64,000 nt of DNA from DATKDP01 sp035546335 (GCA_035546335.1 DATKDP010000106.1:95806-159805), one strand, 5' to 3'; shown: positions 43,989 to 53,059, counted from the first letter of the stretch. Numbers and translations are program-made. The notes: generated by a model from the letters alone, not told the origin.

Positions 43989-44084
43989 GCAGATGCGGGC
44001 AGCGGGTGGCCTCGGTCACCCGACTGCGGATCTCCTCACGTCTCCGAATTCAGCCGGCGCGAGGAGCTCCGCTCCCGCGTCTGC

Positions 44085-44492
44085 CTATTGACCTCGTACG
44101 CGCTCTTCGTAGTCATCGGAGGAAGCGGGATCGAGCTCCCAGCGGTGCTTGTCCCTGCTTCGCTCCTTTTCTCCAACCTTCAATTCCTCGTCCTCGGCAT
44201 AGGTGACTCCCATCGCCTTGCCGATCTCGTCGACTACGTTCTGCTCCGGCGTCGCCGCGCTTCCACCCACTGCCTCTTCGCCGCTCGACTCGGCCATCTC
44301 CAGGGAGACGTCCATGTCGCCTGCGGTGAGGACCGGGTCGGCGCCCGGGCTCTCGCGACGCCGGCGTTTCAGCTGCTCGGTGCCTGCCGTGATGTCGGGC
44401 ACGGGAGGCTCGATCTCGTCGTCGATTCCGTTCCGGTTGCGGTCGCGATCTTCATTCACTTCCCACTGCTGCAGTTCGTCGTTTCGTTCCAT
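44085..44492 (-). CDS. DUF6335-like hypothetical protein inside the nuo operon
   Basis: 135 residues from ATG 44492, preceded by gagaggtg. The protein is soluble, acidic and partly disordered (NEDRDRNRNGIDDEIEPPV), and then has SSGEEAVGGSAATPEQNVVD, EIGKAMGVTYAEDEEL and DKHRWELDPASSDDY. I recall the last motif from DUF6335 proteins of unknown role. It lies between nuoK and nuoL, where complex I operons normally have no gene. Confidence 0.7.
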   Translation of the reverse strand: MERNDELQQWEVNEDRDRNRNGIDDEIEPPVPDITAGTEQLKRRRRESPGADPVLTAGDMDVSLEMAESSGEEAVGGSAATPEQNVVDEIGKAMGVTYAEDEELKVGEKERSRDKHRWELDPASSDDYEERVRGQ

Positions 44493-44597
44493 GATTTCAC
44501 ACCTCTCGTATGTCGAGAGATGCGATCCCCATGCCGCACCGCACTGCCGGTTACTGTCTGATCTCAAAGAACTCCGAACCGCTCCGGGCGGTTCCGT

Positions 44598-44900
44598 TCA
44601 CCAACGCATCACAGTCGCTTCATCGACGTCGATGGTTTCCCGGTTTCTGAACAAGGCGATGAAGATCGCCAGGCCCACGGCTGCTTCTGCGGCCGCGATC
44701 GCCATGATGAAGAATACGAAGATGTGCCCGTGCAGCGAGTGCATCTGCCGGGCGTAGCTGATGAACGTCAGATTCACCGCGTTGATCATCAGCTCGATCG
44801 ACATGAAGATGATGATTCCGTTTCTGCGGGTGAGAACACCGCAGACTCCGATCCCGAAGAGGATGGCTCCCAGGACGAGATAGTAGTGGGTCGGGATCAC
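44598..44900 (-). CDS. nuoK: NADH-quinone oxidoreductase subunit K
   Basis: 100 residues, exactly the usual NuoK length, with three membrane helices (THYYLVLGAILFGIGVCGVL; IIIFMSIELMINAVNLTFIS, holding the conserved Glu; IAAAEAAVGLAIFIALFRN). GTG 44900 overlaps the stop of nuoJ (GTGA). The open frame extends far upstream inside nuoJ and nuoH, but those parts are shadows. Confidence 0.95.
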   Translation of the reverse strand: MIPTHYYLVLGAILFGIGVCGVLTRRNGIIIFMSIELMINAVNLTFISYARQMHSLHGHIFVFFIMAIAAAEAAVGLAIFIALFRNRETIDVDEATVMRW

Positions 44901-45418
44901 TGCGCGCCTCCCTGGCCGCTCTCCGGACGGGATCGCTGCGAGAGGACCAGCGCGCCCACGATCGCAGCGAGAAGCAGGATCGAGACCGCTTCGAAGGGGA
45001 AGATGTAGGCTTCGAAGAGGCGGAATCCGATGCTTCGCGGATCGCTCATGAAGCGCGTCGAAGGCAACGACGGAAAGGCGGCCCATTTGAGAATCGACCA
45101 GACGAGCGTGATGACGAAGGCGGCGCTGCCTGACCAGCCGAGGAACTGCTGAATGGGTCGGGTGGTGGGCTCTTCCTTGTGCTGGAGATTCAGAAGCATG
45201 ATCACGAAGAGGAAGAGCACCATGATGGCCCCGGCGTAGATGATCACCTGGAGGGCAGCGATGAAAGGCGCTTCGAGGAGCACATAGAGGACGGCGAGCG
45301 CGAAGAGCGATGCGACGAGCGAGATGGCGCTGACCACCGGGTTCCGATGGGTCACCACGACGATCGCGAAGACGACCGCGACCGTGGCGAAGAAGTAGAA
45401 AACGATCCACTCGAGCAT
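44897..45418 (-). CDS. nuoJ: NADH-quinone oxidoreductase subunit J
   Basis: 173 residues, five membrane helices (MLEWIVFYFFATVAVVFAIV, FIAALQVIIYAGAIMVLFLF, AVSILLLAAIVGALVLS). The middle helix with IYAGAIMVLF is the family hallmark near the quinone channel. It follows nuoH by 3 bases and overlaps nuoK by 4. The usual nuoI gene between H and J is absent. Confidence 0.95.
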   Translation of the reverse strand: MLEWIVFYFFATVAVVFAIVVVTHRNPVVSAISLVASLFALAVLYVLLEAPFIAALQVIIYAGAIMVLFLFVIMLLNLQHKEEPTTRPIQQFLGWSGSAAFVITLVWSILKWAAFPSLPSTRFMSDPRSIGFRLFEAYIFPFEAVSILLLAAIVGALVLSQRSRPESGQGGAQ

Positions 45419-45421
45419 CGG

Positions 45422-46516
45422 CTACACCCACCTGTACGCGATCAGGATCGCCACGAGCACCACGTTGACGATCGCCAGGGGAATGAATACTTTCCATCCG
45501 AGTCGCATCAGCTGATCGTACTTGAATCGCGGCAGAGTCCAGCGTACCCAGACGAAGACGAAAAGAACGATGGAGACCTTCACCACGAAGGCAGCGAGCG
45601 AGAGAAGGAAACCTCCAAAGGTCGCCGGCTCGTCATACCACGGAATGTCCCAGCCGCCGAAAAAGAGAGTGACGATCAGTGCGGACATCGTGGCCATGGC
45701 CATGTACTCGGCCATGAAGAACATCGCGAACTTCATCGATGAATACTCGGTGTGATAGCCGGCGACGAGCTCTGCCTCCGCTTCCGGCAAATCGAAGGGA
45801 AGGCGGTTCGTCTCGGCGAACGCCGAGGCGGCGAAGATCACGAAACCGAGGAACATCGGGAAGACGTTCCACGCTGGGATGCGAACCGTTTCGAACAGGA
45901 TGAAGTAGCCGGTCTGCTGGCTCACGACTTCGGTCAGGCGGAGCGAGCCGGCGGCCATGAGGGTGGCGACGGCGCTGATCGCCAGCGAAAGCTCGTAGGA
46001 GATCATCTGAGCCGAGGCGCGGATCGATCCGAAGAGAGCGTACTTGTTGTTCGACGACCAGCCCGCCATGACGATTCCGTAGACGCCCATCGAGGCGAGC
46101 GCGAAGATCAGAAGGATGCCGACGTTCACGTCGGCGACGATCGGCTCGAAAAGGCGCCCACCTTCGAATAGCGTGCGCCCGGCGATCGTCGTCTCCGGAA
46201 TCGTGAACGATCGTCCCCACGGAACGACCGCGATCGTCGTGACTGCCGGAATGAGGCCGAACATCGGCGCCAGAGTGTAGAGAACCTTGTGCGCCTGAAG
46301 GGGAATCACGTCTTCCTTCAGAATGAATTTGAGGGCATCGGCGATGGACTGAAAGAGACCGAATGGTCCGACGCGATTCGGTCCCAGCCGGTCCTGAATT
46401 AGCGCGCTGCCGCGCCGCTCGACCCAGACCATGATCGGAGTGACGTTCAGAAGCGCACCGAGAACGATCGCGATCTTGAGCAGGCTGAGGGCGATGTCCG
46501 TTGCGTCGAAGCTCAT
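45422..46516 (-). CDS. nuoH: NADH-quinone oxidoreductase subunit H
   Basis: 364 residues, the membrane subunit at the quinone site. Signatures: MVWVERRGSALIQDRLGPNR, GLFQSIADALKFILKED, and the later FAETNRLPFDLPEAEAELVA with its conserved acidic residues. ATG 46516 overlaps the nuoG stop (ATGA). Directly followed by nuoJ. Confidence 0.96.
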   Translation of the reverse strand: MSFDATDIALSLLKIAIVLGALLNVTPIMVWVERRGSALIQDRLGPNRVGPFGLFQSIADALKFILKEDVIPLQAHKVLYTLAPMFGLIPAVTTIAVVPWGRSFTIPETTIAGRTLFEGGRLFEPIVADVNVGILLIFALASMGVYGIVMAGWSSNNKYALFGSIRASAQMISYELSLAISAVATLMAAGSLRLTEVVSQQTGYFILFETVRIPAWNVFPMFLGFVIFAASAFAETNRLPFDLPEAEAELVAGYHTEYSSMKFAMFFMAEYMAMATMSALIVTLFFGGWDIPWYDEPATFGGFLLSLAAFVVKVSIVLFVFVWVRWTLPRFKYDQLMRLGWKVFIPLAIVNVVLVAILIAYRWV

Positions 46517-48123
46517 ACGTTTCCAGGTGTCTGCGCCGCATCCGGCGGCAGCACGCCGAAGCCTTCAGCCTCGTTCCATTCGAGCGTCTGGAATGCGGGG
46601 ATCGTCTCGCACATCTCGAAAAAGAGTTGATCGACATCGTCGGCCATCACCAGCTCGGGTGATAGCGCGATTGCCAGTCTGCGGAGAATCTCCAGATCGG
46701 TCAGCGCCTGACCCTTAGGGGGATACGCCTGGTGAATGCGCTGGACCCTTCCCTGCAGATTCGTCCACGTTCCTTCCTTCTCGGCGAAGATCGTCGAAGG
46801 AAGGACGACGTCGGCGACCTCCGCGAGCGGATGGTTCTCCCACGCATGGACGACGAGGAACGCGGCCCTGCGGAGATTCTCCACCACCTCGGGCTGCTTC
46901 GCCCGCTCGCTGAATGTGACGTCGGCGATGTAGAGCAGGTCGATGCCTTCAGCTCCCCTGGTCATCAGATCCTCGGCGGTTCTTCCGCCGTTCGGTGCGA
47001 TCCCCACGTCGCGGAGCCCGCGGTAGTTCGGCCCGGACTGCGTCCCGAGCAGCCACTCGGTCTTCGACTTCATCCGGATCGGACCGATAGGATCGACCAG
47101 CACGTCGACGTTCGGTGAGCCGAGGTGGTCGATGAAGATCCGCTTGAGAAGGTAGCCTTCTTCGTTGGTCAGTTGGGAGGAGGCGATCGCTGCGATCTGT
47201 CCTCCGGAAGCGGCTTCGATCTTCTCCCGAATCGCCGAGAAGGCCTCGCCCCACGTCGACACCCCGAGGTAGTCGTCACGCCGAACCTTCGGAACGACGA
47301 CGCGATCGGTCTCGTAGCGCTCGTGAGAGAAGCGACCGTAGTCGCAGAGCCAGTGATCATTGACCGCCGGATTCACGCGTGGCCGGTAACGATAGATCTT
47401 TCCGCTGCGGTGCCCGATGAAGATGTTGCAGCCCACGTCGCAGCCGTTGCAGATCGATTCGGTGGTCTCGAGATTCCAGACGCGCGACTCGAAGCGGAAC
47501 TCGCGCGTGGTGAGCGCGCCGGTGGGGCAGACGTCGGTCACGCAGGCGCTCATCCAGTTGTCGAGCGGCGTACCGGGGAAGACTCCTACTTCGGTCGAGG
47601 CGCCGCGCCGGAAGAAGGCGAGCTCACTCGTCCCGCTGATCTCGTCGCAGAATCGGATGCACCGCGTGCAGTGGATGCAGCGGTTCATGTTCTGAAGCAC
47701 GTGCGGACCGATCGGCGTCCGCTCCATCCCGGGGTAGGTCCTCTTCATCTCGCCGTAGCGCGATGTGACCGTGCCGTAGTTGAAGGCGTAATCCTGCAGA
47801 GGGCATTCGCCTGCCTTGTCGCAGATGGGGCAGTCGAGCGGATGGTTGATCAGAAGGAACTCCATCTGTCCCTTCCGTGCTTTGTCGACTTTCTCGTTGT
47901 AGACGTGAATCTTCATTCCGTCCTTGACGGGACTCGAGCATCCGGCCTGCAGCTTCGGCATTCCCTCGATCTCGACCAGGCACATGCGGCACTGCCCGAC
48001 GACGGTGAGACTGGGGTGATAGCAGAAGTGCGGGACGTGGATGTCGGCGAGTTTCGCGGCTTCGATGACGTTCGTTCCGTCCTCGACTTCGACTTCGATG
48101 CCGTCGATGGTGACTTTGCCCAT
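46513..48123 (-). CDS. nuoG: NADH-quinone oxidoreductase subunit G
   Basis: 536 residues. The N-terminal 2Fe-2S domain (FCYHPSLTVVGQCRMCLVEI), the His/Cys 4Fe-4S motif (CPICDKAGECPLQDYAF), the ferredoxin-like part (NRCIHCTRCIRFCDEISG) and a later CNGCDVGCN cluster motif are intact. The molybdopterin-type C-terminal domain is shorter than in many homologues. It carries electrons from NuoF toward the quinone arm. First gene of the leftward block, with a Rex operator about 100 bases upstream of its ATG. Confidence 0.94.
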   Translation of the reverse strand: MGKVTIDGIEVEVEDGTNVIEAAKLADIHVPHFCYHPSLTVVGQCRMCLVEIEGMPKLQAGCSSPVKDGMKIHVYNEKVDKARKGQMEFLLINHPLDCPICDKAGECPLQDYAFNYGTVTSRYGEMKRTYPGMERTPIGPHVLQNMNRCIHCTRCIRFCDEISGTSELAFFRRGASTEVGVFPGTPLDNWMSACVTDVCPTGALTTREFRFESRVWNLETTESICNGCDVGCNIFIGHRSGKIYRYRPRVNPAVNDHWLCDYGRFSHERYETDRVVVPKVRRDDYLGVSTWGEAFSAIREKIEAASGGQIAAIASSQLTNEEGYLLKRIFIDHLGSPNVDVLVDPIGPIRMKSKTEWLLGTQSGPNYRGLRDVGIAPNGGRTAEDLMTRGAEGIDLLYIADVTFSERAKQPEVVENLRRAAFLVVHAWENHPLAEVADVVLPSTIFAEKEGTWTNLQGRVQRIHQAYPPKGQALTDLEILRRLAIALSPELVMADDVDQLFFEMCETIPAFQTLEWNEAEGFGVLPPDAAQTPGNV

Positions 48124-48223
48124 TGGAAGCTTTCTCAGGTCGCCGCAGCGGGATTCGAGAAGGTCTCGGGGTCTGTGGCTGGGATCTTCGGGTCGAGTCC
48201 GGCCCGGTGTCTGAAGAAGCCGG

Positions 48224-48241
48224 GCGTGAAAAATTTCACAA
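48224..48241 (-). promoter_or_regulatory. candidate Rex operator upstream of nuoG
   Basis: The plus-strand 18-mer GCGTGAAAAATTTCACAA matches the Rex operator pattern TTGTGAANNNNTTCACAA at all but its first two positions, as I recall that consensus. It sits about 100 bases before the nuoG start, in the expected promoter region, and rex itself ends this gene block. Confidence 0.75.
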
Positions 48242-48308
48242 GTGCGGAGAATACTCGTTTAGAGGGGTGTGGTCAACGCTGCACTCGTGCCCGCAAACCC
48301 TGACGTTC

Positions 48309-48579
48309 CTCGTAGGAACGAAGCATTTGCGCGAGGGACAGAGCAGGAGGCTTGCGAAGCCGCAACGAAGCGCAATAGCTTCGTGCGGGTGCTTGCCATC
48401 AGCTAACCAACGCCTCCAGGGAGAGCGGGCGTCCCGCGCCCGCCCCGGGTGGGAGGGCGGCGCGAAATCGCCGGTGCGAATGTCACAGGTTCGCAAGCAC
48501 CCGGGCGAAGCTATTGCGCTTCGCTCCGGTACTGCGAGCCTGTCGGCACGGCCCTCGCGCAAATGCTTCGCCCCTACGA
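48309..48579. repeat. composite palindromic intergenic element, copy 2
   Basis: It has the same plan as 2801-3068: outer arms ctcgtaggaacgaagcattt and the inverse aaatgcttcgcccctacga, inner arms cgcaatagcttcgtgcgg and cccgggcgaagctattgcgc, and the central module agagcgggcgtcccgcgccc. It occupies the gap between nuoG and the parvulin gene; no gene is seen in 48242-48700. Confidence 0.8.
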
Positions 48580-48700
48580 AAACCCGATGGATCTGCCCGC
48601 GAAGGGCGCAGCCCCAGAATTAACATCGCCGCTTCCCTGTTGCGCTCCAGAGCCGTCATGTGTCGCCAGCGACACTGCAGCCGGTGAATACGAGTCAGGA

Positions 48701-49780
48701 ATGAATGTGAACGAAACGATGAGCCCGAATGATGAGAACGAACAGGTCCCGCAGACCGAGCCCCGGCCGGACGAGGCCTCTGAGCCGGTCGTCGAAGTGA
48801 GCGCTGGCGCTGGTGACGCACCAGGGTTCAATTACGATCGGGACCAGGAGCCCGGCCCGATGCGCCTGATCGCGGTCGTGGTGGGATTGATCGTGGTGAT
48901 CGGTGCAATCTGGTGGGCGGTATCCAATCGAAAAGGGGAGACCGCACCGCCGGTTGCCGGACAGACTGCTGGAACGTCGGAGAAGAAAGAGGATGCGGTC
49001 ATCGCGACCGTGGACGGCATTCCGATCCGCATGTCGGAGTTCGAGGCCGCCGTCCAGACGATTCCCGAGCAGATGCGAGCTCCGCTGGCGACGCCCGCGG
49101 GTCGGGCTCGCATGATCGAGGAGCTGGTCCGGCTGAAGCTTCTGGAGCGTGAGGCGAAAGCGCTCGACGTCGAGAAGGAGCCTGCCATCGCCGCACAGCT
49201 GTCGATTGCGCGCGGCAACATCCTGGCGAACGCCGCCCTCGAGCGGCTGGTCAAACAGCAGGGGAGTCAAACTCTCGAGCAGCTCTACGAGAGGAACAAG
49301 AAGGAGTTCGAGACGTTGAAGGCCCGCCAGATCGTCATTGCCTACCAGGGTGGGCTCGTTCCTGCCAGGGCGGGCCAGGCGCCGGGAGAGGAGCAGGCGA
49401 GGGCACGCGCAGCAGGTCTGGTCGAGCGGCTGCGCGGCGGGGCCGATTTCGAATCGTTGGCCAAAAAGGAATCGGATGAGCCTGGTGTCGCACAGACCGG
49501 AGGCTCGATCGGCGAGGTGTCTCACGACAGCCTGCCGCCGGAAATCGACAGCGCGCTCTTCGCTCTTCCTGTGAATCAGATCAGCGATCCGGTGAAATCA
49601 CGTTACGCGTACCATATTTTTCAGGTGACGGAGAAGGAAGCGAAGACGTTCGAGGAGGTCAAGCCGTTTCTCGAGCAGCGCGGCGAGAGCCTGCGCGCCC
49701 GCGAGATCATCGAAGGTCTGGCAGGAAAGGCGAAGATCGAGTACAAACATCCCGATTTCACGCCGCCGTCGACGAATTAG
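48701..49780 (+). CDS. membrane-anchored parvulin-type peptidyl-prolyl isomerase (SurA/PpiC-like)
   Basis: 359 residues from ATG 48701. An acidic cytoplasmic start is followed by one membrane helix (LIAVVVGLIVVIGAIWWAV, about 50-70), a SurA-like N-terminal helical domain (AVIATVDGIPIRMSEFEAAV) and a parvulin domain (about 240-330; ESLAKKESDEPGVAQTGGS, then VKSRYAYHIFQVTEKE). It should fold exported proteins outside the inner membrane. The longer open frame runs through the palindromic repeat and is not coding. Confidence 0.88.
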   Translation: MNVNETMSPNDENEQVPQTEPRPDEASEPVVEVSAGAGDAPGFNYDRDQEPGPMRLIAVVVGLIVVIGAIWWAVSNRKGETAPPVAGQTAGTSEKKEDAVIATVDGIPIRMSEFEAAVQTIPEQMRAPLATPAGRARMIEELVRLKLLEREAKALDVEKEPAIAAQLSIARGNILANAALERLVKQQGSQTLEQLYERNKKEFETLKARQIVIAYQGGLVPARAGQAPGEEQARARAAGLVERLRGGADFESLAKKESDEPGVAQTGGSIGEVSHDSLPPEIDSALFALPVNQISDPVKSRYAYHIFQVTEKEAKTFEEVKPFLEQRGESLRAREIIEGLAGKAKIEYKHPDFTPPSTN

Positions 49781-49853
49781 CTTTTCTCCAGCGACCGCGT
49801 ATCTTCTACAATGGTCGAGGGTCGTCCCTCCGGCCGTCCGTTTCTGCGAGATC

Positions 49854-50216
49854 ATGATGCGAAAAATTCTGGTCGTCGAAGACAACGAGATGAACATGCA
49901 GCTCGTCGAGTATCTGCTCGAGGAGGGAGGCTTCGCGATTCTGAAGGCTACGAGCGGTGAGGAAGCCCTTCGCGTCGCCTCGGACGAAACTCCCGACCTG
50001 ATCCTCATGGACATTCACCTTCCCGGAATGGACGGGCTGACTGTCGTGCGAGAGATGAAGGTGGACGAGCGGACCAGAACGATTCCAATCCTCGCCCTCA
50101 CCGCCCATGCCATGCGCGGGGATCGCGATCGCTTTCTCGATGCAGGCTGCGACGGCTACATTTCGAAGCCGATCGACGTGAAGACCTTCATTTCGTCACT
50201 CGAAAAGTTCCTCTGA
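49854..50216 (+). CDS. single-domain response regulator
   Basis: 120 residues, a CheY-like receiver: ILVVEDNEMN (acidic pocket), DLILMDIHLPGMDG with the phosphorylated Asp, PILALTAHAM and the Lys in ISKPIDV. The early part (NEMNMQLVEYLLEEGG) resembles DivK-like regulators. ATG 49854 or 49857 may be the start; the ribosome site is weak. No kinase is adjacent. Confidence 0.88.
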   Translation: MMRKILVVEDNEMNMQLVEYLLEEGGFAILKATSGEEALRVASDETPDLILMDIHLPGMDGLTVVREMKVDERTRTIPILALTAHAMRGDRDRFLDAGCDGYISKPIDVKTFISSLEKFL

Positions 50217-50304
50217 GCCGCCGGTTCCCACGGCGGAGCGCGACTGTTGCCGCTGGCCGGAAGCTGGGATACACTCTGCCTCGCTCCCGGAGGGCGCTTC
50301 AGAG

Positions 50305-50646
50305 TTGAACATCATCAGGAATCGGGTCAACGACGTCACGGTGCTCGACATCCAGGGTGTCATCAAACTGGGTGAGAGCGCGCGCGAGTTCTCGAGCTAT
50401 CTCGAGAAAGTGCTCAACGACGAGACCGGTCCGGTGATGATCAACTTCGAGTCGATCAACTACATGGATTCGACCGGGCTGGGCGAGCTGATCGGCTATC
50501 TTCAGAAGTTCGAAGACCGGCAGAGGAAGATGGCGCTGGTCAAACCGTCGCATCGCATCCTCGCGCTGCTGAAGATCACCAAGCTCGACACCGTATTCAA
50601 GATCTTCGAGTCGCGCGACGACGCGCTGGTGTACCTCCAGGCCTGA
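50305..50646 (+). CDS. STAS-domain anti-sigma factor antagonist
   Basis: 113 residues with the STAS fold: VLDIQGVIKLGESAREF, NFESINYMDSTGLGELIGYL with the phosphorylatable Ser in DSTG, and ITKLDTVFKIFESRDDAL. It would bind an anti-sigma kinase when dephosphorylated, and the SpoIIE phosphatase at 36231 is a possible partner. The start is TTG 50305, downstream of ggaggg. Confidence 0.87.
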   Translation: MNIIRNRVNDVTVLDIQGVIKLGESAREFSSYLEKVLNDETGPVMINFESINYMDSTGLGELIGYLQKFEDRQRKMALVKPSHRILALLKITKLDTVFKIFESRDDALVYLQA

Positions 50647-50656
50647 AGCGCTGCCC

Positions 50657-50690
50657 AGGGGAGAGCGGGCGTCCCGCGCCTGCCTCTGTT
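50657..50690. repeat. isolated GC-rich palindromic module
   Basis: ggggagagcgggcgtcccgc and the following gcctgcc repeat the central module of the composite elements at 2801 and 48309. The surrounding 50647-50815 holds no other feature that I recognise. Confidence 0.6.
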
Positions 50691-50815
50691 CCATCCGCGA
50701 TGATGTAACCTGCGACACCGGCGCCGAAGATTCCACGCGCGCAGCCTGCCACGCGGTTGATTAATCGCTTCACGCCATGTAGCATTTGCCGGCTTCTTGC
50801 ATCGCCGCATACAGC

Positions 50816-51193
50816 ATGACCGAGTCCTTCGTACCTATTCTCATTCTCCTGGTCATAGCGGCCGGTCTCGGCACGGTGCTCCTCGCACTCGCCTGGTTCG
50901 TGGGTCGCCACCAGAGGAATCCGTCCAAGCTTTCACCCTATGAGAGCGGTGTTCCGCTCGTTGGTGGCGCCCGAAAGCGCCTCAACGTGCGCTTCTATCA
51001 GATCGCGATGCTCTTCATCCTGTTCGACATCGAAGCAGCCTTCTTCTACCCCTGGGCCGTGATCTATCGCGAGGCGACGATCACCGTGAGCGGGGTGAGC
51101 TGGTTTCTTTTCGGCGAGATGGCCGTTTTCATCCTGCTCCTCGGTGCCGGGTACGCCTACGTCTGGAAGAAGAGGACCCTCGACTGGAAGTGA
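50816..51193 (+). CDS. nuoA: NADH-quinone oxidoreductase subunit A
   Basis: 125 residues with three membrane helices. The loop LSPYESGVPLVGGARKRLNV and the next part FYQIAMLFILFDIEAAFFYP carry the conserved acidic and Cys-region positions of NuoA, with Val-Pro in place of the usual Cys-Pro. ATG 50816 fits the family N-terminus. It opens the rightward block nuoA-E-F; the usual next genes nuoB, C and D are missing here. Confidence 0.92.
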   Translation: MTESFVPILILLVIAAGLGTVLLALAWFVGRHQRNPSKLSPYESGVPLVGGARKRLNVRFYQIAMLFILFDIEAAFFYPWAVIYREATITVSGVSWFLFGEMAVFILLLGAGYAYVWKKRTLDWK

Positions 51194-51195
51194 CG

Positions 51196-51726
51196 ATGGC
51201 AGAGCTTCAGCCGGAAAATCCCTACGCGCCCGATCGTTTTCCCGATCCTGCAAAGAAGGTGGAATTCTCACTCGAGGCGAAGCGCCGTTTCGACGATCTG
51301 CTTCCGCGATATCCGACGAGGATGGCTGTGTTGCTGCCGACACTTCACCTCGCCCAGGAAGAATGGGGGTGGATCTCGCCCGAAGTCGTCGTCTATGTCG
51401 CCGATCTTCTCGAGCTTTCGCCGGCGACCGTCTTCGGCGTCGTGTCGTTCTACAACATGTACAACCAGAGGCCGGTCGGGAAGTACCATCTCCAGGTCTG
51501 CACGAATCTGAGCTGTATGCTCGGCGGCGCGTACGACATCTACGACCGGCTGCAGGAGAAGCTCGGGATCGCTCCCGGAGAGACGACCGCCGACGGCCGG
51601 TTCACCCTGGTCGAGGTCGAGTGCCTCGGGTCCTGCGACACGGCTCCCGTCGTCCAGGTGAACAACGACTATCACGAAGGGCTGACCATGGAGACGACCG
51701 AACGGCTCGTCGATGGTCTGAAATAG
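51196..51726 (+). CDS. nuoE: NADH-quinone oxidoreductase subunit E
   Basis: About 176 residues, the thioredoxin-like 2Fe-2S subunit of the NADH-binding arm. Cluster ligands are visible in VCTNLSCMLGG and VECLGSCDTAPVVQV. ATG 51196 follows ggaag; GTG 51190 overlapping the nuoA stop is an alternative. It is followed after 4 bases by nuoF. Confidence 0.94.
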   Translation: MAELQPENPYAPDRFPDPAKKVEFSLEAKRRFDDLLPRYPTRMAVLLPTLHLAQEEWGWISPEVVVYVADLLELSPATVFGVVSFYNMYNQRPVGKYHLQVCTNLSCMLGGAYDIYDRLQEKLGIAPGETTADGRFTLVEVECLGSCDTAPVVQVNNDYHEGLTMETTERLVDGLK

Positions 51727-51730
51727 CTTC

Positions 51731-53038
51731 ATGGACCCCATCAAAGTACTGACGGCGAACATCGACAAGCCGGACTCGACGTCGATCGATACGTATATCG
51801 ACGGCGGCGGCTATGAAGCGCTGAAGAAGGCGCTCTCGATGACTCCTGTCGCGGTGACTGAGGAAGTGAAGAGCTCCGAGCTCCGCGGACGCGGCGGCGC
51901 CGGGTTTCCCACCGGGATGAAGTGGTCCTTCGTTCCGAAGAACGCGCCGAAGCCGACGTATCTGCTGTGCAATGCGGACGAGTCGGAGCCGGGCACGTTC
52001 AAGGATCGGTTGCTCATCGAACGGGATCCGCATCTTCTCCTCGAGGGAATGATCATCTCGGCATACGCCATCGGCTCCTGCTCGATGGCTTACATCTACA
52101 TCCGCGGCGAATTCCATTACGGCGCGACGGTGCTCGAGAAAGCGATGTCCGAGGCGCGCGAGCGGGGTTTTCTCGGAACGAACATTCTCGGGAGTGGCTT
52201 CGATCTCGACATCACCGTTCACCGCGGTGCCGGGGCGTACATCTGCGGCGAGGAGACCGGACTGATCGAGTCGCTCGAAGGAAAGAGGGGACAGCCGCGC
52301 GTCAAGCCGCCGTTCCCGGCGATCGTGGGCGTGTTCGGAGGACCGACCGTCGTCAACAACGTCGAGACCCTGGCCTGCGTGCCGCTGATCATCGGCCGTG
52401 GCGCCGATTGGTTCAAGAGCTTCGGCATCCCGAAGAACACCGGGCCAAAGCTCTACTGCGTTTCCGGTCACGTGAAGAAACCGGGCGTGTACGAGTTCCC
52501 GATGACGATCAACCTGAAAGAGCTCCTCTACGAACACTGCGGCGGGATCACCGACGATCGTCCGCTGAAGGCGGTGATCCCGGGAGGCGCTTCGGCTCCG
52601 ATGCTGACGCCCGACGAGATCGATCTGCCTCTGACCTTCGACGCCGTCATGAAGGCGGGATCGATGCTCGGCTCCGCGGCGATCATCGTGATGAACGACA
52701 GCGTTTGCATCGTCGACGCCGTCTGGCGGCTGGCGAAGTTCTTCGCTCACGAGTCGTGCGGGCAGTGCACCCCGTGCCGGGAGGGGACGCATTGGATGGA
52801 GGCGATTCTCGATCGCATCGAGCGGGGCGAAGGGCGTCAGCAGGACGCCGACCTGCTCCTCGATATGGCAGACAACATCGGAGGCAAGTCGCTCTGCGCT
52901 CTCGGGGATGCCGCGATCGGGCCTGTGATCTCGTCGGTGAAGAAGTTCCGCGACGAGTTTCTCCACCACGTCACGCATAAGAGCTGCCTTCCGGGAACGA
53001 AGCGCTACCGCCGCCTCGGCGCGGTTGCGGCGCATTGA
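51731..53038 (+). CDS. nuoF: NADH-quinone oxidoreductase subunit F
   Basis: 435 residues, the NADH- and FMN-binding subunit. ELRGRGGAGFPTGMKWSF is the NADH-binding loop, YLLCNADESEPGTFKDR and GAGAYICGEETGLIESLEG belong to the FMN site, and ESCGQCTPCREGTHWM with the later SLCALGD Cys binds the 4Fe-4S cluster. Complete and in a tight A-E-F order. Confidence 0.96.
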   Translation: MDPIKVLTANIDKPDSTSIDTYIDGGGYEALKKALSMTPVAVTEEVKSSELRGRGGAGFPTGMKWSFVPKNAPKPTYLLCNADESEPGTFKDRLLIERDPHLLLEGMIISAYAIGSCSMAYIYIRGEFHYGATVLEKAMSEARERGFLGTNILGSGFDLDITVHRGAGAYICGEETGLIESLEGKRGQPRVKPPFPAIVGVFGGPTVVNNVETLACVPLIIGRGADWFKSFGIPKNTGPKLYCVSGHVKKPGVYEFPMTINLKELLYEHCGGITDDRPLKAVIPGGASAPMLTPDEIDLPLTFDAVMKAGSMLGSAAIIVMNDSVCIVDAVWRLAKFFAHESCGQCTPCREGTHWMEAILDRIERGEGRQQDADLLLDMADNIGGKSLCALGDAAIGPVISSVKKFRDEFLHHVTHKSCLPGTKRYRRLGAVAAH

Positions 53039-53059
53039 TGGTCTGTCAGCAGGATCTGT

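Noticed and set aside
44901..45497. N-terminal extension of nuoK in the open frame
   Set aside because: It lies wholly within nuoJ and nuoH and is not membrane-like; GTG 44900 gives the standard 100 residues.
48449..48700. Longer start of the parvulin protein
   Set aside because: The stretch is part of the composite palindromic repeat and has no protein-like pattern.
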